A stretch of DNA of 64,000 nt from Thalassolituus maritimus (GCA_913019975.1 CAJWBH010000005.1:124001-188000), one strand, 5' to 3'. Counted from the stretch's first letter, positions 19,482 through 28,068 are shown. The notes: a model not told the origin generated them from the letters alone. Numbers and translations: made by a program.

Positions 19482-20375
19482 CTAGTCGTCGTCTTCAGCT
19501 TCGGATTTCAAAATATCCGCTTTGATTAAGTAGCTATTTTCTGAAACATATTCGGCCCCATGTTCCAGTCCTGAAACAACCTCAATGAAATTGTCGTCGG
19601 ATTTCCCTAGTACCAAAGGCGCAAACTCATAAGCTTCACCTTCTTTAACAAACACGCCTAATCGTTCCCCCAATTCTTGTACGGCGTCTTTCGTCACCAC
19701 CAAAGAAACGTCAAATTCATTGGTATGTATTTTCCCTTTGGCAAGCAGACCTGGAGAAAGCCTTAATTCATCGTTATCAAGCTTGACGCGCGCAAGTACG
19801 TATGGTTTATCTTCAGCCGGTATTAGGTGGGCTACATCGGAACGAATAGTCTTATCGTTGATGGTGATAGAAACAGGCTGTCCCGCGCTCACTTTTGCCT
19901 GCTTTTCCGGGTAAATACGGAACTCTATCCACACCGTATCCAAGTTGGTAATCGTCAATAACCGCCGTTGTTGTGTCGGTTCACCTGGGTTCGCGTGGCG
20001 TTGCACAATAACCCCGGATGCCGGAGCGTGTATTGGATAGCTTTTTAAGCTTTCATTTGACTCAATGGTCGCGATGCGATCCCCTTTTTTAACGGTATCA
20101 CCGATTACAACATTGACTGATTTGATAATGCCGGGGAAACGCGCATAAATTTCGTGACTGTTCTCAGGCGCTTGTGTCACGTTCCCATAGACGGTAACGG
20201 TTTGACTGATTGTCCCGGCAGTTGCTTTTGCGGTAACAATGCCTACCTTGGTAGATAACTCGTCGTTAATTCGACTGATTTCTTCATATTCATCATCGTC
20301 GTCATCCGCCAAGGTGCTTTGAATCGGCGCTAAAACGCCAAGCAATAGAAATAGTGTGAGTAAGTATTTATTCAT
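19482..20375 (-). CDS. czcB: RND periplasmic adaptor CzcB-like
   Basis: 297 residues after choosing the ATG at 20375 (CAGGA nine bases upstream; an upstream in-frame ATG at 20411 gives a 12-residue extension without signal character). Signal sequence MNKYLLTLFLLLGVLAPIQST, then an acidic stretch DDDDDEYEE that could bind metal, a lipoyl-like hairpin (GDRIATIESNESLKSYPIHAPASGVIVQRHA), and the beta-barrel region. It is shorter than typical CzcB (~520) and lacks a His-rich N terminus. It bridges CzcA and CzcC across the periplasm. Confidence 0.92.
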   Translation of the reverse strand: MNKYLLTLFLLLGVLAPIQSTLADDDDDEYEEISRINDELSTKVGIVTAKATAGTISQTVTVYGNVTQAPENSHEIYARFPGIIKSVNVVIGDTVKKGDRIATIESNESLKSYPIHAPASGVIVQRHANPGEPTQQRRLLTITNLDTVWIEFRIYPEKQAKVSAGQPVSITINDKTIRSDVAHLIPAEDKPYVLARVKLDNDELRLSPGLLAKGKIHTNEFDVSLVVTKDAVQELGERLGVFVKEGEAYEFAPLVLGKSDDNFIEVVSGLEHGAEYVSENSYLIKADILKSEAEDDD

Positions 20376-20430
20376 TGTTAGTCCTGTTTGATCCATGTAT
20401 TGATGGGTCATTTAAATTGTTCAAAACGGT

Positions 20431-21702
20431 TTATTCAGAGATCGATGCACCGGTTAACTGTTCGATCAGTACCTGGCTTATCTGCACATTCGTGGCGGCA
20501 TCAATAAGGGCTTGTTTTGTCGCGAGTAACTCTTCCTGTGCTGCGACGAGATCTTGATATCGATATCGTCCGTTTTCATACGCTTTTTTGGTTAATTGAA
20601 ATGCCTTTTCCAGAGCGGGGATGGCCGTGTCTTCCATCTTCATCACAGCGTCCATGTTTTGGTTTCGTAGAGACCAAGCTTCGAAGAGTTTTGCATGCAA
20701 ACGCAGGAGGGAGTCTTGCTTGGCATACTCAGTGGCGTTGCGTTCAGCGAGTGCGGCTTTAACTTCACCTCGGTTTCGCTTGGATGCAAACAGCGGCATT
20801 GACAGGCCAGCGGTTAACGCAGAATCACCGGTATCTTCAAAGCGCCTAACACCTGCACGCCAGGTAATATCGCTGCGACCACTTGCGCGAGCTAACGTGA
20901 CTTCCGCATCTTTTATTCGTGCATCACTCGCAAATACCTGAAGAGAAGGCGATGTTTTAATGCGCGCATAAAGCTGATCGAAACTCTCGCTCTTACCAGA
21001 TTCGAATAAATTTCCATTTAGGTGACTAAATTCGGGAGATGTCTCGCCCCAAAAACGTGCCAGCAGTATTTTTTGTCGTTGAAGCTTTGAGGTCAACGCC
21101 GCTAATTGAAGCTCCGCCCGAATGACGGCAGCCTGCGCACGCATAACCTCGGCTTCAGGTGTCGCGCCTTGCCTGGCTCGTGTTTGTACGGCCTTGAACA
21201 GTGATCGCGACAGATTCAATGAGTTGTTAGCAAGGTCGATATTTGCCTGCGTTGACAAGCCTTCGATAAATACTTGGGTCAGTTGACCCAAGACATCCAA
21301 TGTGGCCGCTTGCTGTTCCCAATGATTTTTATTGATTCGAGCATCTACTAGGGACATACGCGCCTTGCGCTTGCTCCCTAGTTCAATAACCGATGAGAGT
21401 TGTAGTGTGGTTTCTGCACCGTCAAACCCTTGGGTATCGCCGGATCCCGCAAAGTTTTCTACTTCGAGTTCGAGTTCTATTGCTGGACGCAAAGAGTGGG
21501 TTTGCTTTCGAGCTTCAAATATTTCAGTAGCGAGGGTGTACTGATATAGCTGCGGGTTCCGTTCTAGCGTCTGGGCAATGGCGTCTTTTAATGTAAGAGC
21601 GGGGTCAGTACTTGCATAGCTAGGAGACGCGGATATACCGGCGACCAAAACTATAGCTGACAGGCAAATCGCCCGACACCGATTAAGTGGGTTAATTCGC
21701 AT
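20431..21702 (-). CDS. czcC: RND outer-membrane channel CzcC-like (TolC family)
   Basis: 423 residues, signal peptide (about 1-30, SPSYASTDPAL), then two outer-membrane efflux repeats. The LTLKDAIAQTLERNPQLYQY start, TTLQLSSVIELGSKRKARM and QAAVIRAELQLAALTSKLQRQK helices are typical of CzcC/CusC. Start ATG with AGGATC upstream. First gene of the pump trio, and 58 bp after the Cys/His-rich periplasmic gene on the same strand. Confidence 0.92.
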   Translation of the reverse strand: MRINPLNRCRAICLSAIVLVAGISASPSYASTDPALTLKDAIAQTLERNPQLYQYTLATEIFEARKQTHSLRPAIELELEVENFAGSGDTQGFDGAETTLQLSSVIELGSKRKARMSLVDARINKNHWEQQAATLDVLGQLTQVFIEGLSTQANIDLANNSLNLSRSLFKAVQTRARQGATPEAEVMRAQAAVIRAELQLAALTSKLQRQKILLARFWGETSPEFSHLNGNLFESGKSESFDQLYARIKTSPSLQVFASDARIKDAEVTLARASGRSDITWRAGVRRFEDTGDSALTAGLSMPLFASKRNRGEVKAALAERNATEYAKQDSLLRLHAKLFEAWSLRNQNMDAVMKMEDTAIPALEKAFQLTKKAYENGRYRYQDLVAAQEELLATKQALIDAATNVQISQVLIEQLTGASISE

Positions 21703-21760
21703 AAAATGATCCTGATTAAGTCAATCTATTCCGCGTTAGCGGAGTGAATAGTTTGTTTAA

Positions 21761-22114
21761 TTAAGATCGTAAGATAGGAGGGCGTAAGAGAGGACTAGGC
21801 ACTTCAGAGGAGATGCGTTTACGATAATCAGGGACATTTGTTCGTGCTTTTTGAAACGTAAAACTCAACGTTTTAACTAAAATCACGGGACAACCATGTC
21901 CATGGCAAAGGCTGCAGTGACTGCAATCGTGCTCCTCTTCAAGCGGATCAATATTTGTTTCAGGCGGATCAATCTCGCCGAGCCCAATTAGAATATTATT
22001 AATTGAAAAATTATCAGAGCCTGACTGTGTTATCTGGTCTACATCCCCCATAGCGATACTTGACTGAAAAACCGTCAATACGAGCATCAAATATATTAGG
22101 GTGGGTTTTACCAT
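21761..22114 (-). CDS. small Cys/His-rich periplasmic protein (CzcI-like position)
   Basis: 117 residues from ATG at 22114; the frame is open upstream to 22162, but only this start gives an N-terminal signal (VKPTLIYLMLVLTVFQSSIAMG). The mature protein has a metal-binding look around residues 59-75: EEEHDCSHCSLCHGHGCP, a cluster of His and Cys. In position and size it resembles CzcI/CnrX-type accessory proteins of czc operons, but I do not recognise a named family. Likely a periplasmic metal buffer or sensor (inference). Confidence 0.6.
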   Translation of the reverse strand: MVKPTLIYLMLVLTVFQSSIAMGDVDQITQSGSDNFSINNILIGLGEIDPPETNIDPLEEEHDCSHCSLCHGHGCPVILVKTLSFTFQKARTNVPDYRKRISSEVPSPLLRPPILRS

Positions 22115-22233
22115 CAGGACTGCCACTAGATTTCGATTAAAAAATACACAATAGGATGTCAAGAATTCACATTTAACTTGGGAACAATAAATATTTCTGT
22201 CTCGCGATTTAACACAAAGATGAAGTGTTCACT

Positions 22234-22866
22234 CTAACCAAGTTTTGTGCCGCTAACCAACCTGCCGCCATAAGCTTTTACTTGAATGGGTGCTAGTTCT
22301 ATATTGCCTTTCATCAATAAATACAGGCTGTGTATCGCTGCAGGGTAAAAATGTTTTAGCCAATATTCGCGATCTTTCGATAATTGAAATTCCGAAATAT
22401 TCGCAAATTGTATCGTTCGTTCCTTGCAATAGCGGAAATGCACCTCGATGGAGGAATCTATGTCTGTTGAAAAGTTTTGAAATCCTAACTTAGGTAGGTT
22501 TGAGTCCCAAAACCTTAGGGTCCAGTTATAGTCTGCGTCATTGAAATGCAGATCGGCAACATCGAGCCAATCCCCAGTATATGTGGCTGTGTTATTTAGG
22601 CGTATTTTATTGGCCTTGGCTTGTTCCTTTAAAGCATTGGTTATATCTTTGGCCGCTTGATCGAAATTGTTTGTTTTTTCCTGTACTACGGGGCTTAAAT
22701 TGTCAAAAATAATGGCATTCACTGCCTTTTTTTGAGTTAAGTCCTCGATACCAATAGAAGTAATATTGTTTGGCCGATTGTTGCTAACGCAAGCGCAGAG
22801 CACGCCACTGATGAGCAATAGCATCAATGGCTTATTGGTGAGTAGTTGTCGGATTGTATTGACCAT
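22234..22866 (-). CDS. hypothetical lipoprotein
   Basis: 210 residues. Lipoprotein signal: MLLLISGVLCACVSNNRP with the cysteine at about 26. The rest is soluble, with a YNWTLRFWDSNLPK and a WLKHFYPAAIHSLY region, no known domain. It is the second gene after the HMA-CDF on the minus strand, 8 bp downstream of it, so it belongs to the metal cassette. No metal motif is visible. Confidence 0.65.
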   Translation of the reverse strand: MVNTIRQLLTNKPLMLLLISGVLCACVSNNRPNNITSIGIEDLTQKKAVNAIIFDNLSPVVQEKTNNFDQAAKDITNALKEQAKANKIRLNNTATYTGDWLDVADLHFNDADYNWTLRFWDSNLPKLGFQNFSTDIDSSIEVHFRYCKERTIQFANISEFQLSKDREYWLKHFYPAAIHSLYLLMKGNIELAPIQVKAYGGRLVSGTKLG

Positions 22867-22873
22867 ATCGCGT

Positions 22874-23779
22874 TTAATTCAGTCGCAAGATGCGAACCGC
22901 CCCCCACATAACCAGGCCTGCTATTAATAGGCCGATGACCAAATCTGGCATTTGAGACCCTGTCACCGCCACTAGAACTCCCGCTGTTATCACGCCCGCA
23001 TTGGCCAACACGTCATTGGCAGAAAATATCCAGCTCGCTTTCATATGGGAGCCTTGGTTTCGCGATTTGAAGATCAACAAGAGACAGGTAATATTTGCTA
23101 TCAAGGCCACGGCGCCAAAGCTCATCATGAGCACCGAGACCGGTTCACTTCCATATAAAAAGCGTCTGGCAACCTCCGATAGAACACCCAGAGCAAGTGC
23201 AATCTGCAGCCAACCCGAAAAGTGAGCCGCTTTGAGTTTAAACTTGGCCGCCTTGCCCACTGCATATAGCGACACGCCGTAGACCGCCGCATCGGCGAAC
23301 ATATCCAGTGAGTCGGCGATAAGCCCTGTCGATTGCGCCACAATGCCCACGCCGAGCTCAAGTACAAACATGAAGGCATTAATGGCCAGCAGCCACTTTA
23401 ATGCCTGAGCCTCCCGCGTTTCATTGATTGTTGTGACTTCCAAGGCAGCCTGAACCGCATTGTGATCTACTGACTCGAATGAGACCAAGCTTGCCCCGAG
23501 GCCAACAGACTTCATGGCTTTTTCCACTTTATCCGCCATATTAGGGTGATATATATGCACCTTGCGTCCGGGCAAGTCGAATTCGAAGACGACGGTTGCT
23601 TCAAAGCTAGCAAAAGCCGTACGAATCAAGTTCTCTTCGGATGGGCAATCCATCTTAGGAACGTCAAATACGCTCAGGTGGCTCATTTCAGCCTGAGCAT
23701 CACTTTCTGCTTGCGATTCAGGTTGCAATGACGTGTCTTGACTGGCATTGCAACCACAAGTCTTCGAGTCTTCAGTCAT
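22874..23779 (-). CDS. CDF-type cation transporter with N-terminal HMA-like domain
   Basis: 301 residues. Residues 1-30 are soluble and include C8-G-C10; then comes an HMA/CopZ-like segment (FDVPKMDCPSEENLIRTAF, Cys 45; IYHPNMADKVEKAMKSVGL), then six membrane spans of the short CDF type with ADSLDMFADAAVYGVSLYA in TM2 and SANDVLANAGVITAG in TM5. It lacks the usual C-terminal CDF domain. Likely exports Cd/Zn/Co-type cations, using the HMA part for delivery (inference). It is transcribed from the MerR-type promoter, divergent from cadR. Confidence 0.85.
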   Translation of the reverse strand: MTEDSKTCGCNASQDTSLQPESQAESDAQAEMSHLSVFDVPKMDCPSEENLIRTAFASFEATVVFEFDLPGRKVHIYHPNMADKVEKAMKSVGLGASLVSFESVDHNAVQAALEVTTINETREAQALKWLLAINAFMFVLELGVGIVAQSTGLIADSLDMFADAAVYGVSLYAVGKAAKFKLKAAHFSGWLQIALALGVLSEVARRFLYGSEPVSVLMMSFGAVALIANITCLLLIFKSRNQGSHMKASWIFSANDVLANAGVITAGVLVAVTGSQMPDLVIGLLIAGLVMWGAVRILRLN

Positions 23780-23808
23780 AGCTGGCTCTTGTTTATACAG
23801 TAATAGAA

Positions 23809-23839
23809 ACTGTAAACTCTGTAGTAACTATAGAGTCAA
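23809..23839 (-). promoter_or_regulatory. MerR-type promoter with 19-bp spacer (CadR/PbrR operator)
   Basis: On the minus strand: -35 TTGACT (23834-23839), 19-bp spacer, -10 TACAGT (23809-23814). The spacer holds an inverted repeat, ACTCT...AGAGT, around TAGTTACTA. A 19-bp spacer with a dyad is the hallmark of MerR-family activation by DNA untwisting. It faces the HMA-CDF gene; cadR starts 18 bp to the other side. Confidence 0.82.
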
Positions 23840-23857
23840 GAGGCGGGTTGAAGAAAG

Positions 23858-24307
23858 ATGAAAATTGGTGAGCTGGCAAAACGCAGTGGATGCTCGATCC
23901 AGACAATTCGCTACTACGAGAAAGAAGGCTTAATTTCGGCGCCTGAGCGTACCGAAGGAAACTTTCGTTTGTATAACAGTGTGGTATTAGAAAAACTGTC
24001 TTTCATCAAAAACTGCCGTGCGCTGGACCTGACCTTAAGCGAAATTAAACACCTGGTATCGTTACAAAACTCGCCGGAGACGCCGTGCGAGGCGGTAAAT
24101 GAGATGATTGATACGCACCTGCTCGCTGTAGAGTCTCGTATCGAGGACTTACAAAAGCTTCATGGCAACCTCAAGCAGCTACGGCTTAAATGCGGCAACG
24201 CGAGATCGGTCGACCAGTGCGGGATATTGGGAGAGTTACTACCAAAACCCGAGCGCTCGCCAAGCGGTACAAGGAACGAGCGCTCGCCAAGCGGTACAAG
24301 GAAATAG
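23858..24307 (+). CDS. cadR: MerR-family Cd(II)/Pb(II)-responsive regulator (CadR/PbrR type)
   Basis: 149 residues: MerR helix-turn-helix (MKIGELAKRSGCSIQTIRYY, EGLISAPERTEGNFRLY), dimer helix, and metal site cysteines 77, 112 and 121 as in CadR/PbrR. The usual C-terminal CADxxHVSECxI-like region reads CGNARSVDQCGIL. It lacks CadR's His-rich tail; instead the C terminus is two copies of ERSPSGTR created by a 27-bp tandem duplication (24250-24303). Metal binding should remain, since all three cysteines are upstream. Divergent from the HMA-CDF. Confidence 0.9.
   Translation: MKIGELAKRSGCSIQTIRYYEKEGLISAPERTEGNFRLYNSVVLEKLSFIKNCRALDLTLSEIKHLVSLQNSPETPCEAVNEMIDTHLLAVESRIEDLQKLHGNLKQLRLKCGNARSVDQCGILGELLPKPERSPSGTRNERSPSGTRK
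24250..24303 (+). repeat. 27-bp tandem duplication at the cadR 3-prime end
   Basis: Two identical, adjacent 27-bp units beginning CGAGCGCTCGCCAAGCGGTA and ending CAAGGAA (24250-24276, 24277-24303). Each encodes a nine-residue ERSPSGTRN/K unit at the end of CadR. It ends six bases before the start of the recombinase fragment, so it may mark a junction. Confidence 0.75.
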
Positions 24308-24309
24308 GC

Positions 24310-24635
24310 ATGACAGATGTAGATCACTACATCCGAGCGATAACACTCGGTTAAGTTACCGTGCGGCGATTGAACATTTTGAAAGTCATTGGGGTGGCTT
24401 TCTTCCTGCAACGGCCGACAGTGTGGCGAGGTATCTGGTGGATTATGCCAATACATTGTCCGTGAATACACTGCGTCAACGACTAGCCGGTTTGGCAGCT
24501 TGGCATCTTGATCAGGGCTTCCCTGATCCCACCAAAGCCCCTCATGTGAAAAAAGTCTTAAAGGGTATTGCCGAATTACACCCGGTCGTCCAAAAGCAAG
24601 CCAAACCGATTCAACTTGACCAGTTGTCGCTGTAA
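24310..24635 (+). pseudogene. broken site-specific tyrosine recombinase (N-terminal part)
   Basis: Starts MTDVDHYIRAI, then the frame is lost and regained as DNTRLSYRAAIEHFESHWGGF; the protein then continues through LPATADSVARYLVDYANTLS, LRQRLAGLAAWHLDQGF and KVLKGIAELHPVVQKQAK. These match the N-terminal SAM-like domain of a family of genomic-island integrases. A small deletion (about 8 bp judging from family members) explains the shift. The catalytic domain (R..HxxR..Y) is absent; the sequence stops at the helicase junction near 24632. Non-functional. Confidence 0.7.
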
Positions 24636-25095
24636 GCGACACGAGAACGATTTCAGGAACCGAGGTAACAACAGCTTTCAAAGCTTTCCACCACTCGGCT
24701 GTAAGATGGTGTGCCTCGTCCAAAACGACAACCTCTATGCCGCCTTGAGCAATCACAGCCAGTAGCGCCTTAGCATCAGGGGTAGCGCCTTAGCATCAGG
24801 GATAGATGACTGATCGTCAGTCTCAGGCGGTTCAGGCTCATCATCAGGTGGAACCTGTGCACCCTGCCTCACGGCTTTTACATGCACTGCCTGATAAGTC
24901 GCAGACGTCAACAGAGCAGGCCGGGATAGATCAGTACTTATCCAGTGAAGATCGAACGGTTCACCTTCCACCCCAAAATCCGTGAGGCGACGTATCCACT
25001 GATCCCTGATAATACGGGTGGGCGAAAGCACCAGTGTCGGGCGACGCAATTTCCGGAACACTTCCAGACCCAGGACGGTTTTACCGGCACCCGGG
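24627..25095 (-). pseudogene. SF2 DEAH helicase remnant, N-terminal half (motifs I-III)
   Basis: Read on the minus strand: CERPGAGKTVLGLEVFRKLR is Walker A (motif I, near 25.08 kb); PTLVLSPTRIIRDQWIRRL is motif Ia; after a 20-bp tandem duplication (24762-24801) shifts the frame, IAQGGIEVVVLDEAHHLTAEW is the DEAH box, and EIVLVSLTAT is motif III, where it meets the recombinase fragment. Removing one copy of the duplication restores the frame (SIPDAKALLAVIAQGGIEVV). The N terminus before Walker A is missing at the rluA junction. Partner of the 11764-12219 fragment. Confidence 0.8.
24762..24801. repeat. 20-bp tandem duplication that frameshifts the helicase
   Basis: Two identical copies of GTAGCGCCTTAGCATCAGGG abut at 24762-24781 and 24782-24801. 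With one copy removed, the helicase frame is open across this point. Confidence 0.92.
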
Positions 25096-25275
25096 CGCTC
25101 ACACCAGTTACGCCTGCATATGCAGCAGATCGGGCACCCGATTGTTGGCGATACACTCTACGCAGGAGAAGCCGCAAAAACTGAGCCTCGGCTGTGTCTG
25201 CATGCCAAGGAACTGGATTTTGATCACCCGACAACAGGTGAGCGGATGGAGTTTAAGCTTGAGCCGGGGTTTTAA
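25096..25275 (+). pseudogene. displaced 3-prime end of rluA
   Basis: Encodes 59 residues (RSHQLRLHMQQIGHPIVGD... to KLEPGF, then TAA) matching rluA residues 164-222 with five differences. It has no start of its own. The neighbouring membrane gene's stop codon lies inside it (25253), which suggests this tail is the native one at this chromosomal position. Confidence 0.85.
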
Positions 25276-25726
25276 GTTCAGACTCGTCAGTGTCTACCAT
25301 GCGGGATGACACCCACGAATACCAGATTGCGCTAAGAGTAATCCAAACGGGACTCAGCAATATCTGAGCCACTCCCACATAATAGACGGCTACAGCTGCC
25401 ATATCGTCTGGATAATCATCGCTCGCTACCAAATAAAAAACCAAATGGCAGCAAATAATCGACAGCAACAGCGCAAGTCCCCAAGGTTTAAGCCACTGTC
25501 GCCAGCGACGATACCGCCGCACATCTATCCATCTGAAATAGCACGCGACTCCTAGTAAGGCAGAAGGCAAAACAAGCACAGGGCTAGAAAGCAACGTAAA
25601 GAAAATGAATCCACCTGCTGCCTGAGGAAATATCCCCGAACAAGCGACGCACAATCCAAGAATAAGGACATTGATGCCCGCAGGCAGGAGCAAAAGCTCA
25701 CACGGAGTCAGGTGACGGATTGCCAC
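25253..25726 (-). CDS. hypothetical membrane protein, 157 residues
   Basis: Four or so hydrophobic segments (LLLPAGINVLILGLCVACSG, FIFFTLLSSPVLVLPSALLG, ALLLSIICCHLVFYLVA, ILLSPVWITLSAIWYSW). Start is GTG at 25726, just past the DUF1461 stop, giving the two genes a joined layout; a longer frame to 25999 runs through DUF1461 and is unlikely. No family recognised. Its last 23 bases lie in the displaced rluA tail, tail to tail. Confidence 0.6.
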   Translation of the reverse strand: MAIRHLTPCELLLLPAGINVLILGLCVACSGIFPQAAGGFIFFTLLSSPVLVLPSALLGVACYFRWIDVRRYRRWRQWLKPWGLALLLSIICCHLVFYLVASDDYPDDMAAVAVYYVGVAQILLSPVWITLSAIWYSWVSSRMVDTDESELKTPAQA

Positions 25727-25731
25727 AATTT

Positions 25732-26445
25732 CTACCTGACTAGGCGGCTGACAAGAAGCAGATACAGGCCGAAGATAACAATCCCCAGACCACCTATCGT
25801 CGCCCCAATCCCGCCAAACAGGTCCGGCGCCTTCATCATGGTGCTCATCAGCGACTCCTGATAGTAAAAGAACCATTGATGGTCGTCCGGAAAGATCCAG
25901 ACGTGAAGCCGATAAAAGACGGCTTCCGGGCCAGCAATCAAAAGCACAAGAGCAACCGCCCCCAGAAGTCCGCCGAGCAAGAGACCCTGTTGCTTCCATT
26001 GAATGGGGATACGACGCCGTATCAGCATAAAGGTACCGATTGCTGCGATTAACAGGCTGACCGCACCCGCCACTGACAGCACATCAATCAGGTTGGCAAC
26101 GTCCTGCAGATGAACAATTTCGGGCTTTCTCAATAATGGTTTTGTGCGGCCACGACTGTCGGTAAATTCAAGCTCTGCTAACCCTCTGCCCTGGTTATGC
26201 ACGGCATCAACGATACCGCCGAACAGTTCAAGATGCTGCTCCCGCGAAAGATCGTCAAAGCCACGAATATAGCGGTTTTTAGGGCCGTACTTGTCGATAT
26301 GCCCGCGGATGTCCATCTGGTCGTACCAGAAGCTGTAACCGTAATCGGCCGGCTTATGCAGCATCCAGCCGGTCGCAAGCGCGGCAAGCAGTGCGGAAAT
26401 AAGTACAACAAACCAGATTGCCTGCTTAACTACGGAGGCGTTCAT
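25732..26445 (-). CDS. DUF1461 (TIGR01906-type) integral membrane protein
   Basis: 237 residues with an N-terminal span (AIWFVVLISALLAALATGWM), a soluble region YGYSFWYDQMDIRGHIDKYG containing YIRGFDDLSREQHLELFGGI, then three more spans. The first loop and FYRLHVWIFPDDHQWFFYYQ are the DUF1461 marks. It is a membrane protein of unknown role, often near lipid or cell-envelope genes. The ATG overlaps the upstream hydrolase stop (TGATG on the minus strand). Confidence 0.8.
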   Translation of the reverse strand: MNASVVKQAIWFVVLISALLAALATGWMLHKPADYGYSFWYDQMDIRGHIDKYGPKNRYIRGFDDLSREQHLELFGGIVDAVHNQGRGLAELEFTDSRGRTKPLLRKPEIVHLQDVANLIDVLSVAGAVSLLIAAIGTFMLIRRRIPIQWKQQGLLLGGLLGAVALVLLIAGPEAVFYRLHVWIFPDDHQWFFYYQESLMSTMMKAPDLFGGIGATIGGLGIVIFGLYLLLVSRLVR

Positions 26446-27284
26446 CAGAGTCCTTTCCAGAAAGTTAATATCGCGTCAGCAATGGCCGGAGCAGTCTCTT
26501 CTTCCAGGTGAAAGTGGTGATGACCTGGCAATTGCAACGAGTCGACATTTTGCAGGTATCCCATTCGATGTTCAAAGAACTTCAGTGGCAGAAGGCCGCT
26601 TTCTGCCCGAATGCTCAACACCGGGCACTTTACGGCGCGCATCAGGTGCTCTACCTGGGTCTCGCTCAGACGCAGGTCAGAAGTCAGCTTTAATTGAGGA
26701 TCGGTACGCCACTCGAAATGGGATTCGCACTTAGCCAGGTTGCGTTCTACCAATATCGTCAGTGCACTTTCGCTAAGCTCAGGGGTTGCTTTTTTTCTGG
26801 CAGCAACAGCGTCTGCTATCGATGAAAACTGGCGTGAGGGACGCAACTTATCGCGAGACAGCACACCGTCACGCAGTTGCGATGCGATCTGATTTTCGGG
26901 TGTCACTATGGGGCCAGGGGAGTCCAGAAGCACAACAGAACGAACAAATTCAGGAAATGCAGCGGCAAGGCACAGAGCCAGAGAGCCCCCAAGAGAATGA
27001 GCAACGAGGTCAACCGGTGACGCCATCGAAGCGGCAACCGCTTTAAGCTCATGCGTGTAACCCCAAACAGGGTAGCCCTGGCCTGCAGAGTGCCACGGCG
27101 ATTTTCCATGGCCGGGCAAGTCAACCGCCGTGACAGGGGCGTCGCCCAACAGATCTGTAAGCCTGTCGGCCAATACAGAAAAGCTTGCTGCGTTATCCAG
27201 CCACCCATGAAGGCAGAGAACCTTGCTGTCGCCCTGCCCCCAGCTGAGGCCAGCCAGCAGATTTCCTTTTAGTTCAGCGGCCAC
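26445..27284 (-). CDS. alpha/beta-hydrolase
   Basis: 279 residues from a GTG at 27284 that overlaps the upstream gene's stop; an upstream frame to 27341 overlaps that gene too far. Features: LCLHGWLDNAASFSVLADRL (oxyanion-side motif HGW), nucleophile elbow VDLVAHSLGGSLAL (Ser near 112), and GHHHFHLEE near the end with the catalytic His. Soluble. Substrate unknown. Of the same general family as the next gene upstream, but not a close copy. Confidence 0.8.
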   Translation of the reverse strand: MAAELKGNLLAGLSWGQGDSKVLCLHGWLDNAASFSVLADRLTDLLGDAPVTAVDLPGHGKSPWHSAGQGYPVWGYTHELKAVAASMASPVDLVAHSLGGSLALCLAAAFPEFVRSVVLLDSPGPIVTPENQIASQLRDGVLSRDKLRPSRQFSSIADAVAARKKATPELSESALTILVERNLAKCESHFEWRTDPQLKLTSDLRLSETQVEHLMRAVKCPVLSIRAESGLLPLKFFEHRMGYLQNVDSLQLPGHHHFHLEEETAPAIADAILTFWKGL

Positions 27285-28068
27285 CCAGCAGTTCTCTGAT
27301 TGTGTGATGAATAAGATCAGCCGTCGGCTCTGGATTCTCAAGCGGAAACATGTGCGTCCCCTCGATCCAACGAAGTTTCATACCTATTGCTTTCATGTAT
27401 GCGCCATTCACAGGTTTGAAATATTCACTGCTTCTCCCACCGATTACCGCAGCAGGCACCTTCAGCTTACCCTTAACCCGTGAGTGGATGTTGTGAGGAA
27501 TGGTGCGCCAGATATTGGCTTCCAGTTGCGGGTCATAAGTCAGCCTAAGAACCCCATCCTCTTCCCGGGTACCGCTACGAATATAATCCTCGAGGCAGCG
27601 CGGATCAAAATTCTTCATCAGAGACTTACCGCTGAAATATTCCCGGGCATCATCGAAATCTGCCCATTCCGTTTTACGCTCTTCGATTCTGCGGATAGGA
27701 AACAACCTCTCGTTCAGGCGCGTTAGCTTGAGAAAACGCATGCCGTGCGCCTGCCAGGCAGGCATAACTGGAGAGTCGAGTATGATTAGCGCTTTGACGA
27801 GATCGGGCCGGCGCAAAGCAACCAGCAAGCTCAGGACACCGCCCAGCGAGTGACCAACCGCGATCACTGGCTGACTGAACTGAGTTTCAAAATGATGTAT
27901 TAATTCCTGGACCAGGTGATTCCAGTTATCAGTCACCGGATACTTCGGGTTATGTGCTATCTGGTCAATAGCATCGACGCGATAATGTTCCGACAACCGG
28001 TCGGCGAGAACATTGTAGGTTCCGCCTGTGAATCCATTGGCGTGGGCAATATGTAGCGCTTGAGTCAT
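27274..28068 (-). CDS. alpha/beta-hydrolase
   Basis: 264 residues from ATG at 28068, 12 residues inside a longer frame. Characteristic HANGFTGGTYNVLADRLSE N terminus, nucleophile motif VIAVGHSLGGVLSLLVAL (Ser near 89), catalytic His in GTHMFPLENP at about 243. Soluble; possibly a thioesterase or lipase. It overlaps the next gene, so the two are likely translated together. Confidence 0.8.
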   Translation of the reverse strand: MTQALHIAHANGFTGGTYNVLADRLSEHYRVDAIDQIAHNPKYPVTDNWNHLVQELIHHFETQFSQPVIAVGHSLGGVLSLLVALRRPDLVKALIILDSPVMPAWQAHGMRFLKLTRLNERLFPIRRIEERKTEWADFDDAREYFSGKSLMKNFDPRCLEDYIRSGTREEDGVLRLTYDPQLEANIWRTIPHNIHSRVKGKLKVPAAVIGGRSSEYFKPVNGAYMKAIGMKLRWIEGTHMFPLENPEPTADLIHHTIRELLGGR

